Source: Lysobacterales bacterium
GTDB taxonomy: Bacteria; Pseudomonadota; Gammaproteobacteria; Xanthomonadales; SZUA-38
Reading direction: 5' to 3'
Assembly (NCBI GenBank): GCA_028285525.1
Contig: JANQOZ010000085.1
Span: 62,001-126,000, forward strand
DNA: 64,000 bases
Within the stretch, counting starts at the first letter, position 1; each line of letters begins with the position of its first letter. A program made the translations under genes and the position numbers. The notes under the pieces are model-generated. The model saw only the letters and a list, made by a program, of their open reading frames with translations, ran no database searches and was not told the DNA's origin. This document shows positions 52,682 through 62,364 of this stretch, piece after piece.

Positions 52682-53439
52682 GGCGGGTTTTTCTTTGGCT
52701 GGCCCCATTGCTTTTGGCCGAGACTGCGCTGAGTCAAACGGCAGCGGACGCCTACTATGACCCAACAGCCATGGCCGCAGCCCGCGCCGCTCTAAAGGCT
52801 TCGCATGGTGCTCAGATCAACTCGCTGATTCTCGGTGAGCGCATCGAGGCCCAAACCCGGGACGGCGACACCGAAACGGTTTGGGAGGCGCAAGGCTGGA
52901 TTGGCGGCGATGAGCACAAACTCTGGTTCAAAACCGAGGGTGAGTATGCTGATGGTCGATTCGAAGAGGCTGAACTCCAGGCCCTTTACAGCCGAGCAGT
53001 AAGCCCATTCTGGGACCTACAGGTGGGCCTGCGCCACGATGTTCGACCGGATCCGTCCAGAACCTACGCAGTAGCCGGCCTCCAGGGCCTGGCGCCGTAT
53101 TGGTTTGAACTCGATAGTCAGCTCTTTTTGAGTGACCAAGGCGATTTCTCCCTGAGATTCGAGGCCGAGTATGAGCTGAGGCTCACGCAGCGCCTCATTC
53201 TCCAACCCCGCATGGAGCTCAACGCCGCGTTCTCGGATGATGCTGAAATCGGTGTGGGTTCCGGCCTGTCCTCGGCAGACTTAGGGGTGCGCCTGCGCTA
53301 CGAGGTACGGCGCGAGTTCGCCCCATACGTGGGTATCAGCTGGATCGAGAGCTTCGGCCAAACGCGCGACCTTGAGTCAGTGGATGATCCCCAGCGCGAC
53401 GAGTTTGCATGGGTGGCCGGCATTCGATTCTGGTTCTAG
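52678..53439 (+). CDS. copB: Outer-membrane copper resistance protein B
   Basis: TTG 52678 overlaps the copA stop as TTGA and opens a signal peptide (LRRVFLWLAPLLLAETALSQ); GAGG lies ~8 bases upstream. The product is 253 aa. The mature part is an alternating-strand beta-barrel pattern ending in F (AGIRFWF), with RIEAQTRDGDTETVWEAQGW and TYAVAGLQGLAPYWFE as family blocks. CopB/PcoB is an outer-membrane partner of CopA. The Met-rich N-terminal stretch of the longer Pseudomonas CopB is missing here. Confidence 0.88.
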   Translation: MRRVFLWLAPLLLAETALSQTAADAYYDPTAMAAARAALKASHGAQINSLILGERIEAQTRDGDTETVWEAQGWIGGDEHKLWFKTEGEYADGRFEEAELQALYSRAVSPFWDLQVGLRHDVRPDPSRTYAVAGLQGLAPYWFELDSQLFLSDQGDFSLRFEAEYELRLTQRLILQPRMELNAAFSDDAEIGVGSGLSSADLGVRLRYEVRREFAPYVGISWIESFGQTRDLESVDDPQRDEFAWVAGIRFWF

Positions 53440-53598
53440 CACCTCGGAGCAACCACCTCAGGGCCGGTGGCCGGATCGGTAATCCGAACTCCTGGAAACT
53501 GGAATCTCGTGCAAAAGGACCCGACTCGCAGTGTCAGTGACCTGACAGACAAGCGGTGAGTCTCGAAGTTAAGCTCTTTGCCGAATGGAGGCACTCGC

Positions 53599-55044
53599 AT
53601 GAAAACAAACCTTGCAGCGACCATACTCAGCCTTGTCATCCTCGGGGACTCAGGTGCGGCTGAACGTTCGACGGGTCGCTTCAGCGAGGCAGGCGCGGGC
53701 AACCCGATCGCAACTGCCCACGCTGTCTCCGGGGCGCACCCGGTGGGAAACGCCGTAGACCCGGTTTTCTATTATTTCGACGAGGCAAAGTTTCTGGCCG
53801 AAACCGGCGCTACCGATCTAAGCGGGGCGCTGCCAGGCAGCACCAGCAGCACGTCAGCTCAGACCGTGGGCGGTGTTGAATTTGTGTCTCACCCGCCATC
53901 AACACTGAATTTCAGCAGCTGGTCAGCCGGCCTGCCGGACAGCTTCGAACTGGCGCTCGACGGCGATCAAGAACTCAACATTGTACCCGAATCCGCAGTG
54001 CTGGCCATCGGATTTCAGATTGAAGAAGCGGGCTCCAATCATCCCAACCTCAACGCGGAGTTTCGAGACTCTCTGTTTACCGTCACGCTGTGCTCGGTGC
54101 GATTCAGCCGCGGCAGCGAATGCCCGACACCAGCAATCATTGCCGTCAGGGAGTTTTCACCGCCCGACAGCAATCCGCCCCTGTACACACCGTCATTTTT
54201 TGGCGTGTGGGCCAATGAATGGATCGAGCAGATTTCGATTCGTGAGACCACCCTACTCACCAGCGACGGCAACGAGTTTTTCGGTCGGGTTTTTGCCGGC
54301 ACCGCGGCGCGGCCGCAGCCGAAGCTGGATCAGTTTGAGATCGATCCGACGCCGGAAACTGCCAAGTCGCTATTTCAAAGCATTGCCAGCATCGTTCCCA
54401 GAGTCGGATATCCCATCCGTTACGTCCAGGACCGATCGTTCCACATCAATGGCGACAACGACTGGGTTTATTACGACAGCGGCAGAGATCGGGATTTCCA
54501 GTTGAATCTGACCAGCAACAACCCTGAATTTCATCCGGTCGTGGAGCTGTATCCTTCTGAACGATTCGGTGATCCCGATGTACCACCCGTGGCCGTGTAC
54601 GGCAACTGCAGTGGACCACCTGGTGACCTGACGGTCGATGTCGACGATTACGCAGCCGGACGTTACGTGCTGGTACGGGTGCGCAACTGTCTCCTCACTG
54701 GAGCGCCAATGCGTTATCAGTACGAACTTCAGGTAACAGACTCCTATCAGGCCGGGTTTGACAATCCAGCACGCCTGAGCGGCCAGGTACTGATCGCCGG
54801 ATCTATGGAACCGGCGGGTGCCTTTATTCAAAGCAACAATGGTGAGGTGACCTTTTCCAACCCTGTAACCGGCAACTACTTTATGGTCCTCACGCCTAAC
54901 CTTGAGCACGTGATGACCATCTACTCACCGGAACTGGATCAACTGCAGATCACTATCCCGGCGCCGTTCCCACTTCAAAACATCCAGCAAGATTTCATCG
55001 TCGGCTCGGATGGTGGCGTGGTGTTTGTGAACAGCTTTGAATAG
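53599..55044 (+). CDS. Secreted protein with C-terminal FVNSFE tag
   Basis: The product is 481 aa from ATG 53599 (GGAGG 8 bases upstream), with a signal peptide (TILSLVILGDSGAA). The first half resembles choice-of-anchor or PEP-associated domains (YYFDEAKFLAETGATDL, VAIGFQIEEAG-like) and the second half carries a DPPC/PPC-like block around RDRDFQLNLTSN. It ends GVVFVNSFE, a slightly changed form of the tag. Function unknown. It follows copB by 159 bases and is probably separately transcribed. Confidence 0.7.
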   Translation: MKTNLAATILSLVILGDSGAAERSTGRFSEAGAGNPIATAHAVSGAHPVGNAVDPVFYYFDEAKFLAETGATDLSGALPGSTSSTSAQTVGGVEFVSHPPSTLNFSSWSAGLPDSFELALDGDQELNIVPESAVLAIGFQIEEAGSNHPNLNAEFRDSLFTVTLCSVRFSRGSECPTPAIIAVREFSPPDSNPPLYTPSFFGVWANEWIEQISIRETTLLTSDGNEFFGRVFAGTAARPQPKLDQFEIDPTPETAKSLFQSIASIVPRVGYPIRYVQDRSFHINGDNDWVYYDSGRDRDFQLNLTSNNPEFHPVVELYPSERFGDPDVPPVAVYGNCSGPPGDLTVDVDDYAAGRYVLVRVRNCLLTGAPMRYQYELQVTDSYQAGFDNPARLSGQVLIAGSMEPAGAFIQSNNGEVTFSNPVTGNYFMVLTPNLEHVMTIYSPELDQLQITIPAPFPLQNIQQDFIVGSDGGVVFVNSFE

Positions 55045-55176
55045 GCTTGGTTGACTGACTCGGCGCTGACGCTGGTGTCACTTACCGACACCCGGAGCGT
55101 TTTCTTTGGTCTCATAGCATCGCTGTTGAGGCCGAGCGGACTCATGACGAACAACCGGTAGGGAGGCACTTTCCTA

Positions 55177-55590
55177 ATGCTCGACGCTATCTTGATCTTT
55201 TTTGGAGCCGTTATGATATTTGCCGGATGGCGTAGCTTCACCGAACACCGTCGGCTCCAGAAAGAGGGCGTCGAAACCGTGGCCAGAGTGGTCGAAATCA
55301 AGGAGTTCATGGGCCAACGAAAGCGACTGATGTACAAGCCCATCTGGGCCTTCCTGGACGAAGAGGGAAACGAGCGCCGAATTCCGGGAAGTTCAGGCCA
55401 CTCAACGAATCGCAGTTCTTACACCCTCGGCGCGACAAGAAAGGTGCTCTATGACCCCACTGCACCCCACAAGGGTGCATTTGATACGGGCACAAGGTTT
55501 TATTTGAGTATCGCGCTCTATCTGTTGGTCGCCGCAGGCGTAATCGCTTTCGCCATAGCCCGTATGAGCGGATGGATTGAATCGGTGTGA
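55177..55590 (+). CDS. DUF3592 membrane protein
   Basis: The product is 137 aa. It has one membrane helix at the N-terminus (AILIFFGAVMIFAGW) and one at the C-terminus (IALYLLVAAGVIAFAIA) around a small beta domain with ARVVEIKEF and RKVLYDPTAP, as in DUF3592. GGGAGG precedes the ATG. Its function is unknown. Confidence 0.8.
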   Translation: MLDAILIFFGAVMIFAGWRSFTEHRRLQKEGVETVARVVEIKEFMGQRKRLMYKPIWAFLDEEGNERRIPGSSGHSTNRSSYTLGATRKVLYDPTAPHKGAFDTGTRFYLSIALYLLVAAGVIAFAIARMSGWIESV

Positions 55591-55750
55591 GAGAAAGAAC
55601 GCCGGTCAGTTAGCACCGTTTGTGGCTGCGACCTGACGCACCCTTTACCCGGCCCGGACAGCATTCGAGCCGGAAACAACATGGCTTTCTCCAAAGCCTC
55701 CCAGATTTATGTGCAGATCCGAGGCCAGACGCGTTGTCTGGATTAGGACC

Positions 55751-58700
55751 ATGGAGAAAACCGTGAAAAAACTCACCGCTGCAATCCTGTTTAGCGCTTT
55801 GTTGGCGCTTGCCGCGCTGCCCCGGATGGCTTTGAGCGGCGCAGGCGATATCCGGCTGCTGCCCCCACAGCTTTACCCCGGAGCTGAGATCGCTATCTCA
55901 GTCGCCAATCAACCCGGTGGGGTAGAGCGTTCGCTGAGGGTTCGAGACCCCGGTGCTGACGCTGTGTTTCCCCTCGGAGACTTCACGACCAACCGGGCTG
56001 GTTCGGGAAGTCTGCGAGCTGACCTGCCGGAACTGACGCCCGGCCTGTATCTAGTTGAAATGCTGACGTCCCGGAGCGGAGTCATCGATGGCGCCTTTCT
56101 TGAGGTGCTGGAGCCGCCGCAGATCAGCGTCGATCGTGACAGCGCCTTTTCCGGTGAAACCGTCGGGGTGAGCGTTACTGGGCTGCCGGCAGGCCAGGCG
56201 ACGCTGTTTTTAGACGGCCAGGCGATCGCAGGACCCGTCACCGTTCAGGACGGCGGGCTGGAGCGACGCTTTGTTGTGCCGAGGGGAGACGCGGCCGTCC
56301 TGACGGTGCGGGTTGAAAGCCGCACTGGCAACCGCGCAATGGCCTCGGCCGAAACCACCTTTCGACGGTCAGAAACCGCAAACAGCCGGTTTGAATCGCT
56401 TCGCGTCACCCTGCCCAGCGAGCCTCTGCAGCGGAACGCGTTGAGTGCTCTCAGCGGTGAGTTGAGACTCCCGGACGGAGCAAATCCTGAGCTGTTCCTT
56501 TGGACCCTCGTGCTGATCAGCCAGGACGGCACGCTGACGCCAATCAACGTCCGGCCCGTCGAATGGACGCCGGCAGTCAACAAAGGGGACGACAATATTT
56601 TCAACTATGCGGTGGAATTTGTTCTGCCAGGGCTGTTGTCCGGCCATACCCAGATCGCCATTGAGGGAAGCGTTGACGGGTTGGGTCTGGTTTACCAAAT
56701 CCCCCAGTTCGTCGATCCGGAGCCAGCCGATCCCAATGGCGTCGCGTCAATTGCCCAGAACGCCTACGTTGACCCGCAAGGCAACCTCATTATCCTCCAG
56801 GAGGGCCTACCCTACGACGATGAGCTGGGCATCACGATCAACGGCCGGGTGGTCGGCAACGTTCCCGGTGAATCCGAACCGGTCCCTATCGAGGGCGCCA
56901 TCGTTTCCATCGATGCGGACACGCAGCTGATCTACCCCGAGCAAATCGGCCGAAACCCTCAAGACATCTTTTTTGGTATATCCGGCGTGGAGGAACCGGG
57001 CCCTGGCCAATCGCTCGTCAGCCGCACCGCAGCACCTTACATCAACAACACACAGATGAGTGATGCCTTTGAGGTGATCGGGATTGCGGAGCTGCCCCAG
57101 GATCCGCCGCAGGACTTTCGCCCCGGCGACTGCCCGCTCACGCTGGATACCTTTACCACGGATGAAAACGGGGAATGGTCCTTCACCTTTTCCCCGGCGC
57201 TTACCGACTATATTCAGGCTCTGCGAGCGTTTCTGCTTGAGCAGGCCGAAGCGGGCGTGGCCTACGTCACCGCACCAGAGCAGGTGCAAGACTACTTCCG
57301 GGTACGCATCTCCGCGCTGCACCTGGACGAAGCGTTCGGGGTCTTGGCTTCTGACATCACTCAGACAGGCTCGGAGCCGAAGTACCGGGGTATACGCTAC
57401 GACTTCGAGCGCAAGAGCAGCGGCCAGTATTTTGTTTGTCTGGATTCGGATCTGGACTGTGCCCAGAATGGCATTGAATTCAGCCCGAACGACATCCTGT
57501 TGTCTGATCAGTTTGGACCTGTTCCGCCGGGCACCCAAAACGAAATCCTGTCAGACATTCTGATCGACGGGCTGGCGCCGCCAGCGGATGTCCCTGGCCT
57601 GAATGATCCGGAGTTCTCGACCTACGTCTGGGACGGGCTGCTGACGTTTCCGGACGAAAAGGACAATCCCAGTCTCAACACCCAGGAGATCCGCCTTCAT
57701 CTGCTGTGGTCCGGAGAACTCTACGGCAACCCGGATGAAGGTCCAGGAGGTTCTTTTGTCACCCTCGACGGTATCGGTGAGTTTCCGTTGGTCCTGGAGG
57801 GCAGCAACCCCTGCGCTGCAGAGGTCACCTACTCGGCGGACATTCCCGGGTTGGCGGTTGAAAAGGGTCCCATCAACGGCGAGGTGATTTTGGTTGTCGG
57901 TGAGACGTTTTGGCGAAAGCCGATTCAGATCAACACCATCGATGGACCAACCTGGTTTAATGACAGCGCTTATCAGCAGCCAGTGTCGATTTCGTGGACT
58001 CCGCAGCAGGCCACCATCACGGCTCAGGAGCAACCCAAGGACGTCGACGCCAGCAACAACTTCGGCAACACGCTCGATCTGGGGAATATCCAGAACGACA
58101 ACGTTGAAACCGCCGAAGTGAAACAGACCTTTGGTGTGGCCCAGCAAAACCAGCCAACGCGCAGCCGCAATGCCGCGGTCACGGTCTTTGACAACAACAA
58201 CGAGTTGCCCAAGTCCACACAAAAACTGAGCCACATCACCGCCATCGCCGAATCCTACGGCTTCGTGGATTTTCTTGACCCGGAAAAAGGTAGCGTCCAA
58301 TCCTTGCTAGACCGGCCGGGCCCGCCAGACGTCGGCAGCAAGATCCCAGAGGAGCTGTTCTTTTCCTTCGTGCCGCTGTTCCGCTATGCCTGGGGCGTCC
58401 CGCCTATTGCCGCTGCCGTGTTGGGCGCGGACCTGATCTATGGCGCCTCGTTTGTCTATTTCGCATACATCGAAGCGACCGATTTCAGCATCGTTGTCGA
58501 CTCGCTGACCGAACCCTCCAGCTTCGTCACGCTGTCGGTATTTTTCGACTTCAGCGCGATCTTCGGTCTTGTTAAGGCCAAGGTTTCCGCCGGCCCGGAG
58601 ATCGCTGTTTCCATGCCCATGGTGGTCATCGCTAACGAATTGGACACCGTCGCCTCACAATCCTGCTTTCAGTTTGGACTGGAGCTTGAGTTCGAAGTAT

Positions 58701-60880
58701 CGGTTGGCCCCTGCCCGCTTTGCGTCAAAGGGTCCTACTCGGATACACCCTTACAAGAATCACAGCCTGACAATTGTGTCATCGCTGCCAACGCCAAAAG
58801 GTCGCAGAAAGCGATCGCCGAGGCGCCTTCGGCCGACAGCATCGGCATTGCCACCAACGGCTTCGGCTTCACCTTTGTCGCCAGCACCGACAGCAGCGGC
58901 GTTAAGATCCAGGAGATCATCGCCGGACAGTTTCTTGGCACGGTTTATTCCCTGGATTCCGGCCGAGGCGCCATGCAGCCCGAAGTCATCTTTTATGATG
59001 CCGGCAAAGCCGTCGCCGTCTGGTCTCAGAGCGGGCTGAGCGACGAGGATTTCGACCTGCTGGTCAATTCCGACTTCCAATGCACTCGTGACGACACCGC
59101 CAATGACCAGGTATGCACCGACCAGGAATTGTTCGACGCGCAACAGTCCCAGCACATGGTGTACTCGCTGTGGGACGGCTTGGCGTGGAGCCAACCCATG
59201 AACCTGACGTCACCCCTGAATATGAACTCCATGGGCGAAGGCGGCGTTAAGCTCGCTTCCTGCCGGAGTGAAGACGTGGACTGCCCGCTGGGTGGTGAGG
59301 TGTTAGCGGTATGGCACCGATCGTTGAGCGCCAACCTCGACGACAATCAAATCAAGTTGTTTTATGCCTATTTCAGCAACGGTGTCTGGACGGCCCCAGT
59401 CGAGATTGATTCGGGAGAAAGCGTCAAAGACGTCCAGCCCTCACCGCTCTACCTGACGGGCGATCCCGCTGTGGTCTGGGTTCGCAACAGTGATGCCGGA
59501 AACAGCGCAACGGGGCTCCAAACCGAAAGCCGCCGACTGGTCTACCAGTTTCTTAGACGAGCCGCCGGGACGCAGGAAGTCTTTAACCCGAACGCCTCCG
59601 GAAACTTTACCGAGCCGGGCGAAAATCGTATTGCTTCTCCAAGCGCAGCCGCTTTGGATACCGGGATTGCAATCACCTACACCAGCTCAGGTTCGCAGGA
59701 CCCGTTCATCGGTACCCGTCGGGCGCTCTGGGGGGTACGCGGTGCCTGCAACGCGCAAACCGGAGTCTGCGGCACCTGGCTCAAGCAGAAGCAGAAAGAC
59801 CAGCACGGCCGTGACATTTTTTCTGAAAAACCCCGGATCCTGGTTAGCAAGGGCGGTACACCCATGGTCGCCCACCGCTGGCTGGGGACCAGCGGAGAGA
59901 TTCAGGACGGCGACCCGTTTGGCGTCACGGGCCTGGGCGATACCGCTATGCAGCTCCTGGCGCTGCCTGATTTTCCCGAAGCGGAAGAACAGGCGGTCCA
60001 GGTTAATCCCGTCACGATCGACGGTCTGGTCAACTGGCAAACAGCCGCCATCTTTGATCCGCTCAACGACACCGCCGTGATTATCAGCGCGCAGGCCGAT
60101 CAAATCGCTGCTAAAGCGGAAAAGTTCGGGTTTGTTTCGCAGCCTTTGGGTAGCGTTAGTCGGCAAAAACTGGGTACCGATCGGGCCGTCACGCTTTTCC
60201 AGGCAACCGACGGGCCAGACCTCATCATCGGGTCAGCCCGGGTCGTTGGCGGCCACGTCGTCAGAGGCGATGAAACCGTTAGCGTACGGGCCTCGGTAGC
60301 AAACCTGGGCGCGCCGCTGCAAAACGAGTTCAGTGTCAATGCGTTCATTGACGGACCGCCCGGCATCGGCATTCCGGTCGGCGGTATCGATCAGGCCACC
60401 CTGACCGACCCGGTCGGCACGGTCGTGGAGTTCCCCATCGACATCCCCGCCGCAGTGGACCCCGACACCCTCCGGCTGCTGTATGTGGTGGTGAACGCCG
60501 ACCAGGCCATCACGGAATCGATTGGCGACAACAACCAGATTACGCTGGCGCTGAATCAGCTGCTGCCGCCCGACAACATCGATTCGTTCTTAGATAGCGC
60601 GGGAACCACCTCATTCCTCCAGTGGGATCCAGTAGCAGACGAACGAATCACCAAGTATCGCGTGTATCGGCGCAACAACGGTGAGTCCGAAGTCATCCAG
60701 GTGGGCGTGACCCCGACAAGCGGTTTTATGGATATGCTGTCCTACCCAGGCCAGACCTACGATTACTGCGTTGCGTCGCTGACGGACTCGTTGACCGAGA
60801 GCGCGTGCTCCGAATGGCTAACGGTGGAGGTCAAGTCAGTCCCCGGCATCCTGATTTTCCGGGAGGATTTCGAAGAATGA
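55751..60880 (+). CDS. Very large secreted protein with CARDB and fibronectin-III-like end and EDFEE tag
   Basis: ATG 55751 (TTAGGA just before) opens a signal peptide (TAAILFSALLALAALPRMAL), product 1709 aa. The N-terminal ~220 residues look Ig-like (GLYLVEML, GETVGVSVTGLPAG). The central ~1200 residues belong to no family that I recognise, with one hydrophobic stretch around residues 880-930. Residues ~1488-1590 fit CARDB (ADLIIGS-like, VRASVANLGAPLQNEF), and ~1604-1690 fit fibronectin type III (SFLQWDPVADERITKYRVYR). The end is ILIFREDFEE, a variant of the tag. It is probably an extracellular or surface structural protein. Confidence 0.75.
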   Translation: MEKTVKKLTAAILFSALLALAALPRMALSGAGDIRLLPPQLYPGAEIAISVANQPGGVERSLRVRDPGADAVFPLGDFTTNRAGSGSLRADLPELTPGLYLVEMLTSRSGVIDGAFLEVLEPPQISVDRDSAFSGETVGVSVTGLPAGQATLFLDGQAIAGPVTVQDGGLERRFVVPRGDAAVLTVRVESRTGNRAMASAETTFRRSETANSRFESLRVTLPSEPLQRNALSALSGELRLPDGANPELFLWTLVLISQDGTLTPINVRPVEWTPAVNKGDDNIFNYAVEFVLPGLLSGHTQIAIEGSVDGLGLVYQIPQFVDPEPADPNGVASIAQNAYVDPQGNLIILQEGLPYDDELGITINGRVVGNVPGESEPVPIEGAIVSIDADTQLIYPEQIGRNPQDIFFGISGVEEPGPGQSLVSRTAAPYINNTQMSDAFEVIGIAELPQDPPQDFRPGDCPLTLDTFTTDENGEWSFTFSPALTDYIQALRAFLLEQAEAGVAYVTAPEQVQDYFRVRISALHLDEAFGVLASDITQTGSEPKYRGIRYDFERKSSGQYFVCLDSDLDCAQNGIEFSPNDILLSDQFGPVPPGTQNEILSDILIDGLAPPADVPGLNDPEFSTYVWDGLLTFPDEKDNPSLNTQEIRLHLLWSGELYGNPDEGPGGSFVTLDGIGEFPLVLEGSNPCAAEVTYSADIPGLAVEKGPINGEVILVVGETFWRKPIQINTIDGPTWFNDSAYQQPVSISWTPQQATITAQEQPKDVDASNNFGNTLDLGNIQNDNVETAEVKQTFGVAQQNQPTRSRNAAVTVFDNNNELPKSTQKLSHITAIAESYGFVDFLDPEKGSVQSLLDRPGPPDVGSKIPEELFFSFVPLFRYAWGVPPIAAAVLGADLIYGASFVYFAYIEATDFSIVVDSLTEPSSFVTLSVFFDFSAIFGLVKAKVSAGPEIAVSMPMVVIANELDTVASQSCFQFGLELEFEVSVGPCPLCVKGSYSDTPLQESQPDNCVIAANAKRSQKAIAEAPSADSIGIATNGFGFTFVASTDSSGVKIQEIIAGQFLGTVYSLDSGRGAMQPEVIFYDAGKAVAVWSQSGLSDEDFDLLVNSDFQCTRDDTANDQVCTDQELFDAQQSQHMVYSLWDGLAWSQPMNLTSPLNMNSMGEGGVKLASCRSEDVDCPLGGEVLAVWHRSLSANLDDNQIKLFYAYFSNGVWTAPVEIDSGESVKDVQPSPLYLTGDPAVVWVRNSDAGNSATGLQTESRRLVYQFLRRAAGTQEVFNPNASGNFTEPGENRIASPSAAALDTGIAITYTSSGSQDPFIGTRRALWGVRGACNAQTGVCGTWLKQKQKDQHGRDIFSEKPRILVSKGGTPMVAHRWLGTSGEIQDGDPFGVTGLGDTAMQLLALPDFPEAEEQAVQVNPVTIDGLVNWQTAAIFDPLNDTAVIISAQADQIAAKAEKFGFVSQPLGSVSRQKLGTDRAVTLFQATDGPDLIIGSARVVGGHVVRGDETVSVRASVANLGAPLQNEFSVNAFIDGPPGIGIPVGGIDQATLTDPVGTVVEFPIDIPAAVDPDTLRLLYVVVNADQAITESIGDNNQITLALNQLLPPDNIDSFLDSAGTTSFLQWDPVADERITKYRVYRRNNGESEVIQVGVTPTSGFMDMLSYPGQTYDYCVASLTDSLTESACSEWLTVEVKSVPGILIFREDFEE

Positions 60881-60915
60881 GGTCCACAAATACATCGATC
60901 AGGTCGGTTTGTTGC

Positions 60916-61926
60916 CTAACCGCCGCAGGTGCCGGGTATCGGCCCGGGAAAGGTCAGCGGAGAAACTAAAGTGAGGTCGACGGCTGAAGAGTCCACGCCC
61001 ACAATCAGAGTACCCATTAGCAGTACGGCGGCCACAAGCCCCCCGCGGGCATCCCTCAGGTAGCTGCGACGGTGCCGAACAAGCGCTCGGGTTCGCTGCG
61101 TGACCGCCGGCTCGGTGCTGACGAAAGCTACGGAAAGAGCCTCTCGGCCGCCAGCCGCTCCGACCAGCGCCGCCGCGTACCCGCGCAGTTTCGCTGGGCT
61201 TTCATCCTCTAGCACCACTCGATCACACGCCATCTCCTGGTCGTCTCGAAACCGGCGTTCGGCCCAGGTCAGCAGGGGGTTGAACCAGAAGACACAGCGC
61301 ACGATTGCAACAATCAGATTCGCCCAAAGATCACGCCGGCGGAAATGCACTAACTCATGGCGAATCACCAGCTCAGGCTCTCGGCTGGACTCAAAAAAGT
61401 CCGCTGGTAACGCCAGCAGCGGCTTGATGACGCCCAGCAGCACGGGGCTTTTCACGGCCTCCGAAAGCCGGCAGTCGATCATCGGGAAGACCTGCATGCG
61501 ATCGAAGAAACGACCAAGCAACTTCCGCTGTTGCGTGGAAAGCGGCCGACTCGCATCAACCAGTCGCCGGCGAAACTGTGCCTGTGCAACGACGAGGCGC
61601 GTGCCCATCACCAGCATACCGACTATCCAAAAACCTAGGAGCATTCCGGCAAGGCCCGCAGGAACTGCCGGCAGCGACGCCAGCCAGTTCCCTGACCAGG
61701 CGCCCAGAGTTATGTCCATACTCTGTGCGACAGCAGCCGGTATAGCGCTGAGCTCGGCCGGCAGCAGCGCCATAGACAGCCGCACTGCGGGCAGGATCCA
61801 GATCAGATAGGCCCAACGAACGTTCGAAAACCGGGCAATCGGCTCTCGAAGCACAAGAACCAGCAACACCAAAAGACTTACCTCGATGGTTACTTCGAGC
61901 AACGAGATCAGGGTTTCAGTCATCAT
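60916..61926 (-). CDS. M56 (BlaR1/MecR1-like) membrane metallopeptidase without sensor domain
   Basis: The product is 336 aa with several membrane helices (residues ~8-27, 36-55, 86-113, and one near 300). H190-E-L-V-H194 is the zinc site of the M56 family, with E at 230-240 (RDDQEMACD). Real BlaR1 has ~580 aa with an extracellular penicillin-binding domain; here the tail is only ~20 residues beyond the last helix. It overlaps blaI by 11 bases and probably cleaves or inactivates BlaI when triggered, but the signal is unknown. Confidence 0.85.
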   Translation of the reverse strand: MMTETLISLLEVTIEVSLLVLLVLVLREPIARFSNVRWAYLIWILPAVRLSMALLPAELSAIPAAVAQSMDITLGAWSGNWLASLPAVPAGLAGMLLGFWIVGMLVMGTRLVVAQAQFRRRLVDASRPLSTQQRKLLGRFFDRMQVFPMIDCRLSEAVKSPVLLGVIKPLLALPADFFESSREPELVIRHELVHFRRRDLWANLIVAIVRCVFWFNPLLTWAERRFRDDQEMACDRVVLEDESPAKLRGYAAALVGAAGGREALSVAFVSTEPAVTQRTRALVRHRRSYLRDARGGLVAAVLLMGTLIVGVDSSAVDLTLVSPLTFPGPIPGTCGG

Positions 61927-62296
61927 CGGGAAGCTCCTTGAGGATCGATCTGAGTTCCCTCAGGTCCTCTTTCGAAAGGCCCTGCTCCTCAACAAAATGG
62001 GCGACAAGCGGCGCAACCCGGCCACCAAAAAGGCGGTCGACGACGTGCATGGCGGCGGCTTGCGAGTAGTCGGCGCGCTCAACCTGCGGGAAATATTGGC
62101 GCCCCGACCGGTGCGGCGTGAACCCCACAGCATTCTTGCTGACCAGCCGGCTGATTAAGGTATTGACCGTCTTTCGATGCCAGCCGGTCTTCGGACTAAG
62201 CCGCGCATCAATGTCTGCGGCAGTCAGGGGCGAGTTGTCCCACAGCACATTCATGATGTGCATCTCGGCGTCGCTGATGTTGATTGAGTTGGCCAT
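61916..62296 (-). CDS. blaI: BlaI/MecI-type repressor
   Basis: The product is 126 aa. A winged helix (ISDAEMHIMNVLWDNSPLTAADI, then WHRKTVNTLISRLVSKNAV) is followed by the dimerisation helices (GGRVAPLVAHFVEEQGLS), as in BlaI/MecI/CopY. It precedes the M56 gene and overlaps it by 11 bases. Its own operator lies just upstream. Confidence 0.9.
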   Translation of the reverse strand: MANSINISDAEMHIMNVLWDNSPLTAADIDARLSPKTGWHRKTVNTLISRLVSKNAVGFTPHRSGRQYFPQVERADYSQAAAMHVVDRLFGGRVAPLVAHFVEEQGLSKEDLRELRSILKELPDDD

Positions 62297-62300
62297 AATA

Positions 62301-62337
62301 GATTACAGCTGTAGTCTAATGGACTACATCTGTAATC
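62301..62337. promoter_or_regulatory. Twin BlaI-type operator
   Basis: GATTACAGCTGTAGTC (62301-62316) and GACTACATCTGTAATC (62322-62337) are two near-perfect TACAnnTGTA dyads, and the pair is itself a larger palindrome. It stands 5-41 bases upstream of the blaI ATG, as expected of auto-repression. Confidence 0.8.
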
Positions 62338-62364
62338 ACAAGCGTTGAATGACGTTTCCGGTTG

